Source of the DNA: Bremerella sp. P1
Lineage (GTDB): Bacteria; Planctomycetota; Planctomycetia; Pirellulales; Pirellulaceae
Assembly (NCBI RefSeq): GCF_028748185.1
Contig: NZ_CP118164.1
Coordinates: 1,984,001-2,048,000, forward strand
Length of the DNA: 64,000 nucleotides
Direction: 5' to 3'
Under the pieces are notes generated by a model that ran no database searches, was not told the DNA's origin, and worked only from the letters and a program-made list of their open reading frames with translations. This document shows positions 46,473-55,027 of the stretch, piece by piece. A program made the translations under genes and the position numbers. Numbering within the stretch: the stretch's first letter is position 1; each line of letters begins with the position of its first letter.

Positions 46473-46979
46473 ATGAGCTTTCATCGCAACGGCGCTAGCG
46501 ACAAATTGACGCGGCGCGAGCTTCATCTCGAGAACTTTGAAGACGTTCTTGGTGAGGCAAGAAGTCTTTCTCGCGTAGGTTACCACCGGGTTGCCAAGTG
46601 GTCGCTTGGGCAAATCTGCGAACACTTATCGCGATTCATGGATGCGTCGCTCGACGGGTTTCCGCCAGCTCCTTTCTATGCTGTGATCGTTCGCCCGTTT
46701 GCCCGCATGATGCATCTTGGCAAGATCCTGCGGAATGAACAGATGCCGGCCAAGTTGCCAACTCTGACCGAGTTTACGCCTGGGGAATGGGCCGAGGACC
46801 AGAATGCGATTCCTCAACTCGAGGCCGCGATCTCGCGCATTATGGACCCCAACGCCCAGTTTGTGCCGTCCCCACTTTTTGGCAATCTGACCGCCGAAGA
46901 GTGGCGAAAGGTGCACCTCTGGCACTGCCAGCATCACCTGGAATTTCTGATTCCGGCTGCCAAAGAGGCCTCCGCCTAA
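46473..46979 (+). CDS. DUF1569 protein (DinB-like fold)
   Basis: 168 aa. RVAKWSLGQICEHLSRFMDASLDG and a terminal LFGNLTAEEWRKVHLWHCQH mark it as a DUF1569 protein, like the one at 28484-28975. Histidines in EHL and WHCQHH suggest a metal site. The ATG at 46473 is preferred; one at 46443 is in frame. It lies 197 bp after eboB; a functional link is not shown. Confidence 0.83.
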   Translation: MSFHRNGASDKLTRRELHLENFEDVLGEARSLSRVGYHRVAKWSLGQICEHLSRFMDASLDGFPPAPFYAVIVRPFARMMHLGKILRNEQMPAKLPTLTEFTPGEWAEDQNAIPQLEAAISRIMDPNAQFVPSPLFGNLTAEEWRKVHLWHCQHHLEFLIPAAKEASA

Positions 46980-47153
46980 GCGGACCTGACGCACCGTTCG
47001 AGCTCGGTTGACCATCATGCGCGGCACAACGAATCGCGCGCTATTCGTTGTGCCGTTATTCAGGTTGATCCCCTTCGGACCTTGCCATTTGGGATGGAGC
47101 GTCGTATCCTGCGCGACAAACCTCGTTGTGTCGTTTCAGGAAAGACCCCACTC

Positions 47154-47930
47154 ATGTCTGAAGATATGCAAACCCCTGAGCCAGCCTGGCGTCCCCTTTC
47201 CAAGATCCAGCGTCGCGTGCTCGGCGTGTTGATCGAGAAGGCCAAGACGACGCCGGACGCTTACCCGATGTCGCTTAACGGCCTGACGACCGGTAGCAAT
47301 CAGAAGAGCAATCGCGATCCTCAGCTGAGCTTGGAAAGCTGGGAAGTCGAAGAAGCCATCGAGCAGCTGCGCGATATGGGTGCGGTTGCCGAAGTGCACG
47401 GAGACGGTCGCGTCGTCAAGTTTCGGCACTATGCCAAGGATTGGCTCGGCTGTGATGGCAACGAGCTGGCTGTGATGGCCGAACTGCTACTGCGTGGCGC
47501 TCAAACCGTGGGCGAGCTTCGCGGTCGGGCAGCTCGCATGGGCAAGATTCCGGACATGGGCTCGCTGCAGCCGATCCTGGATGATCTACAGCGCAAAAAA
47601 CTGGTCATTCCGCTGACCCCCAAAGGCCGAGGGCAAATCGTTACGCACGGACTCTTCTCGGAAAAGGAACTGACCGAACAGCGTAATCAGCATGGTGGCG
47701 GCCGTGTCGTCGAATCCCCTGTCGAACCACCGGATGCGACCTCCATTGCCCAACCGGTCCAGCGCCCGGTGAACCCGGAGCCAACGTCGCCTCCGCCAGC
47801 GGCTGCGGCGGCATCTCCCTCTTCTAACAACTCGGAGATCGCTCAGCTGCGCGAGGAAGTAGCCGCCCTGAAAGCGGAACTCGAGCGGGTCAAGAAAGAC
47901 GTGGAAGACCTGTGGTCGAGCATGACCTGA
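47154..47930 (+). CDS. YceH-like (DUF480) winged-helix protein
   Basis: 258 aa. WRPLSKIQRRVLGVLIEKAK, PMSLNGLTTGSNQKSNRDP and ELRGRAARMG are signatures of the UPF0502/DUF480 family (E. coli YceH), which consists of two winged-helix domains (1-160 here). A Pro/Ala linker and a C-terminal coiled coil (EIAQLREEVAALKAELERV) follow, longer than in YceH and suggesting dimerisation. Function of the family is unknown. The ATG at 47154 has AGGAAAG upstream. Confidence 0.88.
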   Translation: MSEDMQTPEPAWRPLSKIQRRVLGVLIEKAKTTPDAYPMSLNGLTTGSNQKSNRDPQLSLESWEVEEAIEQLRDMGAVAEVHGDGRVVKFRHYAKDWLGCDGNELAVMAELLLRGAQTVGELRGRAARMGKIPDMGSLQPILDDLQRKKLVIPLTPKGRGQIVTHGLFSEKELTEQRNQHGGGRVVESPVEPPDATSIAQPVQRPVNPEPTSPPPAAAAASPSSNNSEIAQLREEVAALKAELERVKKDVEDLWSSMT

Positions 47931-48173
47931 GAGCAAGCAACCCTCCCCCACAAAGAAGTAGTTCCTGACTGCGGGTTAACTTCGCTTTAAGGTGCGTTTT
48001 AGTTTTGACGAATCAGCCGGTGTATGACGCTGTGCCAATTGCTGAACGCGAGGCCTTGATCGAGAATGGCTCTCGCTGTGAAGCGTTCCGCTTGGGTCGG
48101 CACCGTCGTATGCGGTGTCGACCTTTGTTTTGCGCTACTTACCAAGTGCAGCGACACCTGGCATGAAGGTCGA

Positions 48174-49823
48174 CTAGTATTCGACCCACTTCCAGCCGAT
48201 GGGCGTCTCGAGCTCTTTCTCGGCGAAGTAGGCCCATGGCGTGTCGGGATGATCCTTGATGACACGCTCCAAATACTCCTTGGCCTGAAGCCGTGTCTTT
48301 TCCAGTCGGCTACCGGCTTCTTCCAGCGTATCAGCAGGCTCCAGGTTCCACGTGTCGTGCGAAGGATCCTCGAACTTTCGCCCCCCCTTCAAGATCGCGA
48401 GCATCTGGTTGTAACCATCGACGCGAGCCTTTACCGCGGCAGCACGACCAAGAGCCAGATCGTAGCTGGCCTGCCAACGCTTGTCGGTGATCTTGTCGCG
48501 ATCCTTCTCCCCTTCGGCCAATGGCTCGTAGATGGCATTGATCATTGGTTCCAAGCGAGCCGCGATTCTCTGGGCGCCATCCAAAGCATTCTTCAGTCGG
48601 GCTTCGTCTTCCACCACAAACTGAGAAGCTGGATAGGTCATCGCTTCGACCTGACCTTGCGACGCCGCTTGATGCAATGCCGCGAGGGCTTTGTTCTCGG
48701 ACAGCTTGGCTTGATACTGGGCATCGGTCAGGAACTGCGGTGGATACTTTCGCATCACCTCATCATCAAACCGAATGGCGCTGCCAGGCCAAGGAGACGA
48801 ACGGAGCCGCGACACGAGAAACGATCCACGCGTTTGATAGGCCAGGAAGTTCAAGCCGAAAGGACCGTAACCGCTGTCGACGTCGTCGCCACCAAAACCG
48901 CCGCTGTTGAACTTCATATCAACCCGCTGCGAGTAGCGAGTCTCTGGGCCTTGCAACATTGCAGGCATACCATCGGTACGCGATTCCTGCGGAGCGACGC
49001 CTGCCATCATGCGTCCCATCGGGGCCGGCACACCAATCGCATAAACGCGTACGCCGGTTGAGTTCGCCTTTTCGACCACGGCGTCGACCTGCTGCCAGTC
49101 ATCGCCGGCCTCGTCGGTAACCACGACCACCATCAGCTCGCGAGCTTGCTGCTGCTTGATGGGGCCATACTTATCGAAGACCTGGCCGATCGTGGCGAAG
49201 GTGGCTTCTTTGCCTGAGTTGTCGGTCTGAATCGATCCAAGCTTGCCGATCACTTCACCAAAGTCGGTGGTGGGCTGTTCGAGTACGAATTCGGTCTTCT
49301 CGCCAAAGCTGACAATCGCCGTCGAAAGCGCCTCGGCCGACTTGCCACCGGGAAGGCCATTGGTTTGAAAGTCGGTGTATAGTTTCTTCGCCGCACCTGC
49401 CCAAGATCCCCGCAACTCGGAAGCGCTGAGGGTCGAGTCAACAATCCAGACGATCATCGTTGGAGAGAAGTCGATGCTGCTGGCAATTTCGGTCCGCAAG
49501 CGTTCGACGTTCTCTTCCACGCTTGAATTGGCTCCCACCGTTTTGCCACTGCCAAATCGGCTGGCACCGCCACCTCGCAGCGAGGTCGTGCGGATCATCG
49601 TATTTCGTGCCTGGGCTTCCTTCGTCTGAACCGGTTTCGCGGCGGCTTTCGGCTGAGCAGCCGGCTTGGCCGCAGGAGCTGCCTGCTTGACCGGCTCTTT
49701 CTTTGCCAGTGGATTGCGAAACTTGACGTTTTCACCACAACCAGCCAACAACACCACGCCCATCAGCGTCGCGGAGATCCATCCCAATGCGGCGTTATTC
49801 AAAGTATTCATTCGGCGAGGCAT
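48174..49823 (-). CDS. Lipoprotein with von Willebrand factor A-like domain
   Basis: 549 aa. The lipoprotein signal ends at LLAGC (C29). A Lys/Ala/Pro-rich linker leads to a VWA-like domain beginning MIVWIVDSTLSAS, where the MIDAS motif reads DSTLS instead of DxSxS, so metal binding may be weakened. LMVVVVTDEAGDD is the later strand with the second ligand region. A Gly/Met-rich loop and a helical C-terminal third follow. It is probably envelope-anchored and binds a partner; no partner gene is adjacent. A second in-frame ATG is at 49811. Confidence 0.82.
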   Translation of the reverse strand: MPRRMNTLNNAALGWISATLMGVVLLAGCGENVKFRNPLAKKEPVKQAAPAAKPAAQPKAAAKPVQTKEAQARNTMIRTTSLRGGGASRFGSGKTVGANSSVEENVERLRTEIASSIDFSPTMIVWIVDSTLSASELRGSWAGAAKKLYTDFQTNGLPGGKSAEALSTAIVSFGEKTEFVLEQPTTDFGEVIGKLGSIQTDNSGKEATFATIGQVFDKYGPIKQQQARELMVVVVTDEAGDDWQQVDAVVEKANSTGVRVYAIGVPAPMGRMMAGVAPQESRTDGMPAMLQGPETRYSQRVDMKFNSGGFGGDDVDSGYGPFGLNFLAYQTRGSFLVSRLRSSPWPGSAIRFDDEVMRKYPPQFLTDAQYQAKLSENKALAALHQAASQGQVEAMTYPASQFVVEDEARLKNALDGAQRIAARLEPMINAIYEPLAEGEKDRDKITDKRWQASYDLALGRAAAVKARVDGYNQMLAILKGGRKFEDPSHDTWNLEPADTLEEAGSRLEKTRLQAKEYLERVIKDHPDTPWAYFAEKELETPIGWKWVEY

Positions 49824-50020
49824 GTCTTCAGAGGCTCCCAGAGAAGAGAAACAAGGCAGGACGACCGACTTTTATTCTACCCCTCATTTCAGTCGGGTCG
49901 AGTCGATGTTCAAGATTAACCTTGCCAGCATCCCCACCATAGCGCTGATTTTTAAGGGACTGGCAATTGAGACGATTTTTCGAAACAATATTCAGCTGAC
50001 AATACGAATAAGGATTTTTC

Positions 50021-50560
50021 ATGCCCTCTGAGCAAACCCTCACCGGAAAACGGGTTCTGATCTTCGTAGGTGATATCTACGAAGATCTGGAACTCTGGTA
50101 TCCCCACCTTCGTTTGAAAGAGGCCGGTGCCGAAACCGTTCTGGCCGGTCTTGCCGCAGGCGAAACGTACGCCGGCAAGCACACCTATCCCGCGAAAGCG
50201 GATGTCGCGATCGCCGATGTCGATCCCAGCACGTTCGATGGCGTGGTTTGCCCCGGCGGCTTCATGCCGGATAAGCTGCGACGCGAAGAAAAAGTGAAAT
50301 CGCTCATTCGGCATTTCCACGAGAAAGGCCAATTGGTTTCCGCCATTTGCCATGGAGGCTGGCTGCTGGCCTCGGCCGGCATCTGTCGCGGAACCCGACA
50401 AACGGGCTCGCCGGGTATCAAAGACGACATGATCCATGCTGGCGTTACCTGGGAAGATGCCGAAGTTGTCGTGGATGGACATATCGTTACCAGCCGCCGC
50501 CCTGATGATCTACCTGCGTTCTGCCGGGCACTGATAGACGTGCTGGAGAAACAAGCCTGA
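50021..50560 (+). CDS. DJ-1/PfpI-family protein
   Basis: 179 aa. The nucleophile C110 sits in SAICHGGW, followed by H111, and the conserved Glu region is DIYEDLELWYP. PfpI/YhbO-type relatives act as proteases, glyoxalases or protein deglycases; with a VOC-fold gene 3' to it, a role in aldehyde or methylglyoxal damage is plausible but unproven. The ATG at 50021 has AAGGA seven bases upstream. Its stop overlaps the next ATG (TGATG). Confidence 0.9.
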   Translation: MPSEQTLTGKRVLIFVGDIYEDLELWYPHLRLKEAGAETVLAGLAAGETYAGKHTYPAKADVAIADVDPSTFDGVVCPGGFMPDKLRREEKVKSLIRHFHEKGQLVSAICHGGWLLASAGICRGTRQTGSPGIKDDMIHAGVTWEDAEVVVDGHIVTSRRPDDLPAFCRALIDVLEKQA

Positions 50561-50946
50561 TGCCGCTCGCTCACCTCACCATCGCCACACAAGATTCCGC
50601 TACGACGGCGAAGTTCTTCCAAGAGATCTTCGACTGGGACGAAGTTCATCGCCCGGCCAATGTCGACCTGACGACCTATTGGCTCGACATCGGCCAAGGA
50701 CAACAAGTCCACGTGCTGCAAGTTGATGACTTCGAGGTGTCGCCATTCGAGAAAGAATTCGGCCGCCATTTCGCCTTTTTGTTTCCCGCGGCACAGCTGG
50801 TGACCATCCGCGAGCGACTCGCCGAAAGAGACGTGGAGGTCATTCCACCGATTCGCCCAACGCCGTTTGAGCGATTCTTTTTCCAGGACCCCAACGGGTA
50901 CATGTTCGAAGTGATTGATCAGGATAAGTTCATCCAAGAGACATAA
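50560..50946 (+). CDS. Glyoxalase/bleomycin-resistance (VOC) superfamily protein
   Basis: 128 aa. A single VOC domain: H5 in LAHLTIAT and the C-terminal FFFQDPNGYMFEVID supply the typical metal-binding His and Glu. TGATG overlap with the PfpI-like gene means translational coupling. Whether it is a glyoxalase I or another VOC enzyme cannot be told. Confidence 0.88.
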   Translation: MPLAHLTIATQDSATTAKFFQEIFDWDEVHRPANVDLTTYWLDIGQGQQVHVLQVDDFEVSPFEKEFGRHFAFLFPAAQLVTIRERLAERDVEVIPPIRPTPFERFFFQDPNGYMFEVIDQDKFIQET

Positions 50947-50961
50947 CACATCGGTACTGCA

Positions 50962-52425
50962 GTGGAAGCAACGGATTGCCAACATGTTCACGGATGGACA
51001 ACGCTGCAGAAAAGCATCTTCGCAGCCCTGTTGATCGGCACGTTTTTCTTTCAACTTGCTTTGATGCGCGAAGGACACGATTGGGGCGGTGACTTCGCCC
51101 AGTACCTAAGCCACGCTCGCAATCTGGCCACGGGGCACAACTACGCAGACACTGGCTACGTCTACAACCCTGATGCGGCCGTCATCGGACCGCGAGCCTA
51201 CCCACCCATCTTCCCCCTGTTTCTCGCGCCGATTTATGCGATCTTTGGCACGAACTACACGGCGTTTCGTGTGGCGATGATTGTGTTGTTTGTGGCGACC
51301 GTGGCTATTGCCACGATGCTCTTTGCGCGGCGACTGTCGGCTACGGCGTCCCTTTGCTTTGCCGGCTTGCTGGGTGTCTGCCCAGCTTTCTGGGACTTTA
51401 ACCAGGGCATCCTATCCGAACACCTCTTCATGCTGTGGTGGCTGCTGACGTTCCTGGTCTACGAACGCTACCGAGGAGATCCGCAGCAACCATCTGAGCG
51501 CATCGGCCCGGCTCTCCTGACAGGCCTGCTGATCTATCTTGCCGTGGGAACGCGGACCGTGGGAATTGTCCTTCCCCCTGCCCTGCTGCTGACCGAAGCC
51601 ATTCTTTACCGTCGCCTGACACGATTCACCGCGATCAGCATCACGGCAGCGATTGTCTTCTACGCGATCCATAAGTTCGTGCTGCCTGTCGGCGGCTCAG
51701 GCTACACCGATCAGCTTGCCGAGATCAACGTTCATTCCATTACTGTGAACCTACTCAAGGACTCGGTCTCGCTTGTTTACATCTGGAAGAATGGCTATTT
51801 CAAACCGTTCACCGCAGTGACCGGGCTTTTCCTCGTGCTCATCGGTCTCGCAGGTTTCTACAAAGAAAGCTGGCCCAAGCCGCAACTCTTGGCAGTTGCG
51901 AGCGTGTCCTATTTTCTACTGATCGTTATCTGGCCCGGGGCGAATGGCATTCGCATGACCTGGCCCCTGCTCCCAGGCCTTTTGTTTTGGATTCTTTATG
52001 CCCTGGAAAACCTTTCGCCGTCGACACGCCAGCAAAAGATCTTCCTGACAGGCTTCGTTGTCTTCACGTTGGCATGCTATGCCAGCAAATACAGTTCTTC
52101 CGAGTTCGGACTCCTTCCCGGCCCCGAGACTCCAGCCGCGCAAGAGTTGTTTGCGGAAGTCCGGCGCAACGTCCCGCCGGAAGAAGTGTGCCTGTTTTTC
52201 AAACCGCGTGTGCTGGCCTTCTACACCGGTCGCAGTTCGATTGGTTATCCCATCCAGTTGACGCCTGAGTCACTCGATCGCACGCTGGAAATAGCTCCGG
52301 TCGATGTCGTCATCACCGAGAGCCAACAACTGCCGGAACTTGAGGGACTACTCGAGCACGATGGCTTCCAGGTCGACTGGTCGAATAACGACTTCCAGCT
52401 CTGGCGAAAAAGAGACACGCCTTAG
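50962..52425 (+). CDS. Polytopic membrane glycosyltransferase-like protein (GT39/PMT class)
   Basis: 487 aa with about ten membrane helices. The first loop contains GGDFAQYLSHARNLATG and AYPPIFPLFLAPIYAIFG, the arrangement of Dpm-like/GT-C enzymes, which use an acidic residue in this loop to transfer sugar from a lipid carrier. The last ~100 residues are soluble. The acceptor is unknown. The start is GTG at 50962, 15 bp after the VOC gene stop. Its stop overlaps the convergent purine phosphorylase stop by 4 bp. Confidence 0.85.
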   Translation: MEATDCQHVHGWTTLQKSIFAALLIGTFFFQLALMREGHDWGGDFAQYLSHARNLATGHNYADTGYVYNPDAAVIGPRAYPPIFPLFLAPIYAIFGTNYTAFRVAMIVLFVATVAIATMLFARRLSATASLCFAGLLGVCPAFWDFNQGILSEHLFMLWWLLTFLVYERYRGDPQQPSERIGPALLTGLLIYLAVGTRTVGIVLPPALLLTEAILYRRLTRFTAISITAAIVFYAIHKFVLPVGGSGYTDQLAEINVHSITVNLLKDSVSLVYIWKNGYFKPFTAVTGLFLVLIGLAGFYKESWPKPQLLAVASVSYFLLIVIWPGANGIRMTWPLLPGLLFWILYALENLSPSTRQQKIFLTGFVVFTLACYASKYSSSEFGLLPGPETPAAQELFAEVRRNVPPEEVCLFFKPRVLAFYTGRSSIGYPIQLTPESLDRTLEIAPVDVVITESQQLPELEGLLEHDGFQVDWSNNDFQLWRKRDTP

Positions 52426-53264
52426 ACGGCTGCCAGTTGCCCTTGCTGTTCCAAGAGAACTTCTTTCACGATGTAACGCAGGCGAGGTTCGGCGGCCTGA
52501 GCGGCTCGGATGACATCGTACTTGCCGACACATCCCAGGTTGTCTGGCAGGCAGATGTTGGTCACCGTCGAAAGCGCCAACACTCGCAGGCCAACCTGAG
52601 AGGCCACGATCGCTTCTGGCACGGTGCTCATACCGACCACGTCGGCCCCGATCTTCTTGAGAAAACGGTACTCGCTCCGCGTTTCGTAGTTCGGTCCGGT
52701 CATCGCCGCATACACGCCGCGATGATGCTTGATCCCTTCCCGCCGGGCAATGCGTGCCGCGGCGTCGAGCAGGTCCTTATCGTAGGGACTCGACATGTCG
52801 GGGAAACGCTTGCCGAGATTCGGATCGGTATGTCCCGTGAGCGGATTACCCCACATGAAGTTGAGGTGGTCTTCCATCAGCATGATATCGCCACTTTGAT
52901 AAAGCGGGTTCATGCCGCCGCTGGCATTGCTGACGACCAGGATACTGGCCCCCAGCGCCTTCATCACGCGAACCGGCAGGGTAATCGTCTCCATCGAGTA
53001 CCCTTCGTAAACATGAAAACGGCCCTCCATGACCAACACTGGGACAGTGCCCAGTCGTCCACATACGAGTCGCCCTTTGTGGCTCAGGGCGGTAGAAGAT
53101 GGAATGTGCGGTAGGTCTTCGTAGTCGATCGTCACTTCGACATCGACGCCATCGGTTAGTGTACCGAGCCCGGTTCCTAAAATGATTCCGGCCAAAGGGC
53201 GTTCGTTCCATCGACGCCGAATGGCAGCAGCCAAATCCTCGACCTGGGCTTTAAGCTTGAACAA
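52422..53264 (-). CDS. Purine nucleoside phosphorylase, first paralogue
   Basis: 280 aa trimeric-type PNP. It splits purine nucleosides with phosphate to base and ribose 1-phosphate. GIILGTGLG (26-34) binds phosphate, MEGRFHVYEGYS (79-90) holds catalytic residues, and E194 and N236 align with human E201 and N243 (offset 7 at both), so the 6-oxopurine specificity set is intact. The start is TTG at 53264, preceded by AGGGA. It lies 18 bp after the second paralogue, so both are likely co-transcribed. Confidence 0.93.
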   Translation of the reverse strand: MFKLKAQVEDLAAAIRRRWNERPLAGIILGTGLGTLTDGVDVEVTIDYEDLPHIPSSTALSHKGRLVCGRLGTVPVLVMEGRFHVYEGYSMETITLPVRVMKALGASILVVSNASGGMNPLYQSGDIMLMEDHLNFMWGNPLTGHTDPNLGKRFPDMSSPYDKDLLDAAARIARREGIKHHRGVYAAMTGPNYETRSEYRFLKKIGADVVGMSTVPEAIVASQVGLRVLALSTVTNICLPDNLGCVGKYDVIRAAQAAEPRLRYIVKEVLLEQQGQLAAV

Positions 53265-53282
53265 GTTCTTCCCTCTGGCTTG

Positions 53283-54113
53283 TTACTTCCCGGCGTACTC
53301 CGTCAGCACACCTTTGACCAGCGTTCGCAGCTTCGGTTCGGCCTGGTTCGCGATCGCGATAATCTCGGCGACATCGGCTGGCTTCAACGCATCGGGCAGG
53401 CACAAGTCGGTGACAATCGAAAAGCCGACCGTCTTCAGCCCACAGTGTACAGCGACAATCACTTCCGGAACGGTGCTCATGCCGACGAGATCCGCGCCGA
53501 TCGCTCGCAGGAAACGATACTCGGCCCGCGTTTCGAGGTTCGGCCCGGCGACCGCAACGAATACACCGCGGTGCGCGACAATATCTTCCTTGCGAGCAAT
53601 CCCCAGCGCCTTGTCGATCAGCTCGTGATCGTAAGGGGCACACATATCAGGGAAGCGTGGTCCGAGGCGATCGTCGTTGATGCCGATCAGCGGGTTATCG
53701 CCCATCAAGTTGATGTGATCGTCGATCAGGACAATGTCGCCGCAGTTGTAGAAGGGATTCATACCGCCGGCCGCGTTCGAACACAGCAGCAGCTCGGCGC
53801 CCAAGGCCTTCATCACGCGTACCGGCAGGGTAATCTGCTTCAGCGAGTACCCTTCGTACATGTGGAAACGGCCTTCCATCGCCACGACGGGAACACCACA
53901 GAGCATGCCGCAAACCAGCCGGCCGCGATGACTGGTGGCGGTAGAAGCCGCGAAGTGCGGGATGTCGGTGTATTCAAACGAGGCTTCTTCTTCGATCTCT
54001 TCCACCAGGCCGCCCAGCCCGGTGCCCAGGATGATGCCAGCGGCAGGGGTTTTGTTCCATTTCGCTTGGATAACTTTCAGCGCGTCCTGGATTTTGTCGT
54101 ACAGATCGAGCAT
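53283..54113 (-). CDS. Purine nucleoside phosphorylase, second paralogue with Asp at the base-recognition site
   Basis: 276 aa, aligned with its neighbour without gaps over at least the first 240 residues. GIILGTGLG, MEGRFHMYEGYS and E194 are kept, but residue 236 is Asp (SIVTDLC) where the neighbour and human N243 have Asn. In human PNP the N243D change allows 6-aminopurines such as adenosine, and MTA phosphorylases also carry Asp here, so this copy may prefer adenosine or methylthioadenosine. It begins with ATG at 54113 and is the first gene of the pair. Confidence 0.92.
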   Translation of the reverse strand: MLDLYDKIQDALKVIQAKWNKTPAAGIILGTGLGGLVEEIEEEASFEYTDIPHFAASTATSHRGRLVCGMLCGVPVVAMEGRFHMYEGYSLKQITLPVRVMKALGAELLLCSNAAGGMNPFYNCGDIVLIDDHINLMGDNPLIGINDDRLGPRFPDMCAPYDHELIDKALGIARKEDIVAHRGVFVAVAGPNLETRAEYRFLRAIGADLVGMSTVPEVIVAVHCGLKTVGFSIVTDLCLPDALKPADVAEIIAIANQAEPKLRTLVKGVLTEYAGK

Positions 54114-54218
54114 GTGCGGGCGTTCCCGTTTTAAATTCGATAGATGGGCAAATGTAGCCCCCGATTATGCCACGTTCCCTTCGAGCGACAAGTCCCGGCC
54201 TATTCTGGAGGGGACTTG

Positions 54219-54863
54219 CTATATCCGAACGCGATCGAAATCTACCGCAAATTGCTCGCGTGAAAAGAGAATACCCGCGTCATCTTCCGAAATTCGACCG
54301 TATAAACTTCCGTCGTAGATCGTGAACTCTTTACGCTCGCCATCCTCGAACTCGACCGTCGCGAAGTAGGCCGTGCTCGCAGAACTATCTCCGCTTCCAC
54401 CAGAAACTTGTGTACGCTTGCCGACGATAATCGCTGGTACGGCTTCGACTTTCCCGCTGTTCATCAACTTGAACCGCTTAAACATCGAAACCGCCATGAA
54501 GATACCAAAGGCGAACATGCCCAGTGGCACAAGTCCCATGCAAAACGGAATGAAGGCAAAGGAAAAGGATTGTTCGCTCAGACTGAACATGCCACCCACG
54601 GCGATCACCATGATCGACATGAAGAGCGTGCCACCACAAAAAAGGGTGAAAAAGATAATGACTGGGATTAGCGACCAGACACCAGGCTTGGGCAATTTCT
54701 CGATACGCGCTGCCGAAAGACGATCCGCGTAAAGAGGAGACTCCTTCACGCGCCGGAAAATATCCCGATCGTGCTGTTGGCTGGGTGGCGTCGTGCGTGA
54801 ACCACAATACTCACACGTCAACGAGTCTTCCGGCAAACTGGCTCCACAACTGGGGCACTTCAT
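54219..54863 (-). CDS. Zinc-ribbon membrane protein of unknown function
   Basis: 214 aa. The N-terminus carries a zinc ribbon (CPSCG at 3-7 and CEYCG at 17-21). Two membrane segments follow at about residues 65-92 and 102-127. A C-terminal beta-rich domain (VEFEDGERKEFTIYDGSLYG) of the DUF2500/DUF3592 type ends the protein. Such proteins are common but uncharacterised. It lies upstream of the phosphorylase pair by 105 bp on the same strand; a functional link is not evident. Confidence 0.82.
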   Translation of the reverse strand: MKCPSCGASLPEDSLTCEYCGSRTTPPSQQHDRDIFRRVKESPLYADRLSAARIEKLPKPGVWSLIPVIIFFTLFCGGTLFMSIMVIAVGGMFSLSEQSFSFAFIPFCMGLVPLGMFAFGIFMAVSMFKRFKLMNSGKVEAVPAIIVGKRTQVSGGSGDSSASTAYFATVEFEDGERKEFTIYDGSLYGRISEDDAGILFSREQFAVDFDRVRI

Positions 54864-55027
54864 GGGGCTTAGGGCTCCTGATGGTCATTCGACTGTGAGA
54901 GTTATCGGCAAGCGGGTATTCGTTTCAAGTTAGCGAATATTGCCGTTCGATTCGATGACTGGCCCCGATTTTTACTGCAGCCCGGTTATACTGGCAAAAT
55001 CGTATTGCACTTGTCGCCCCCCAAGAC

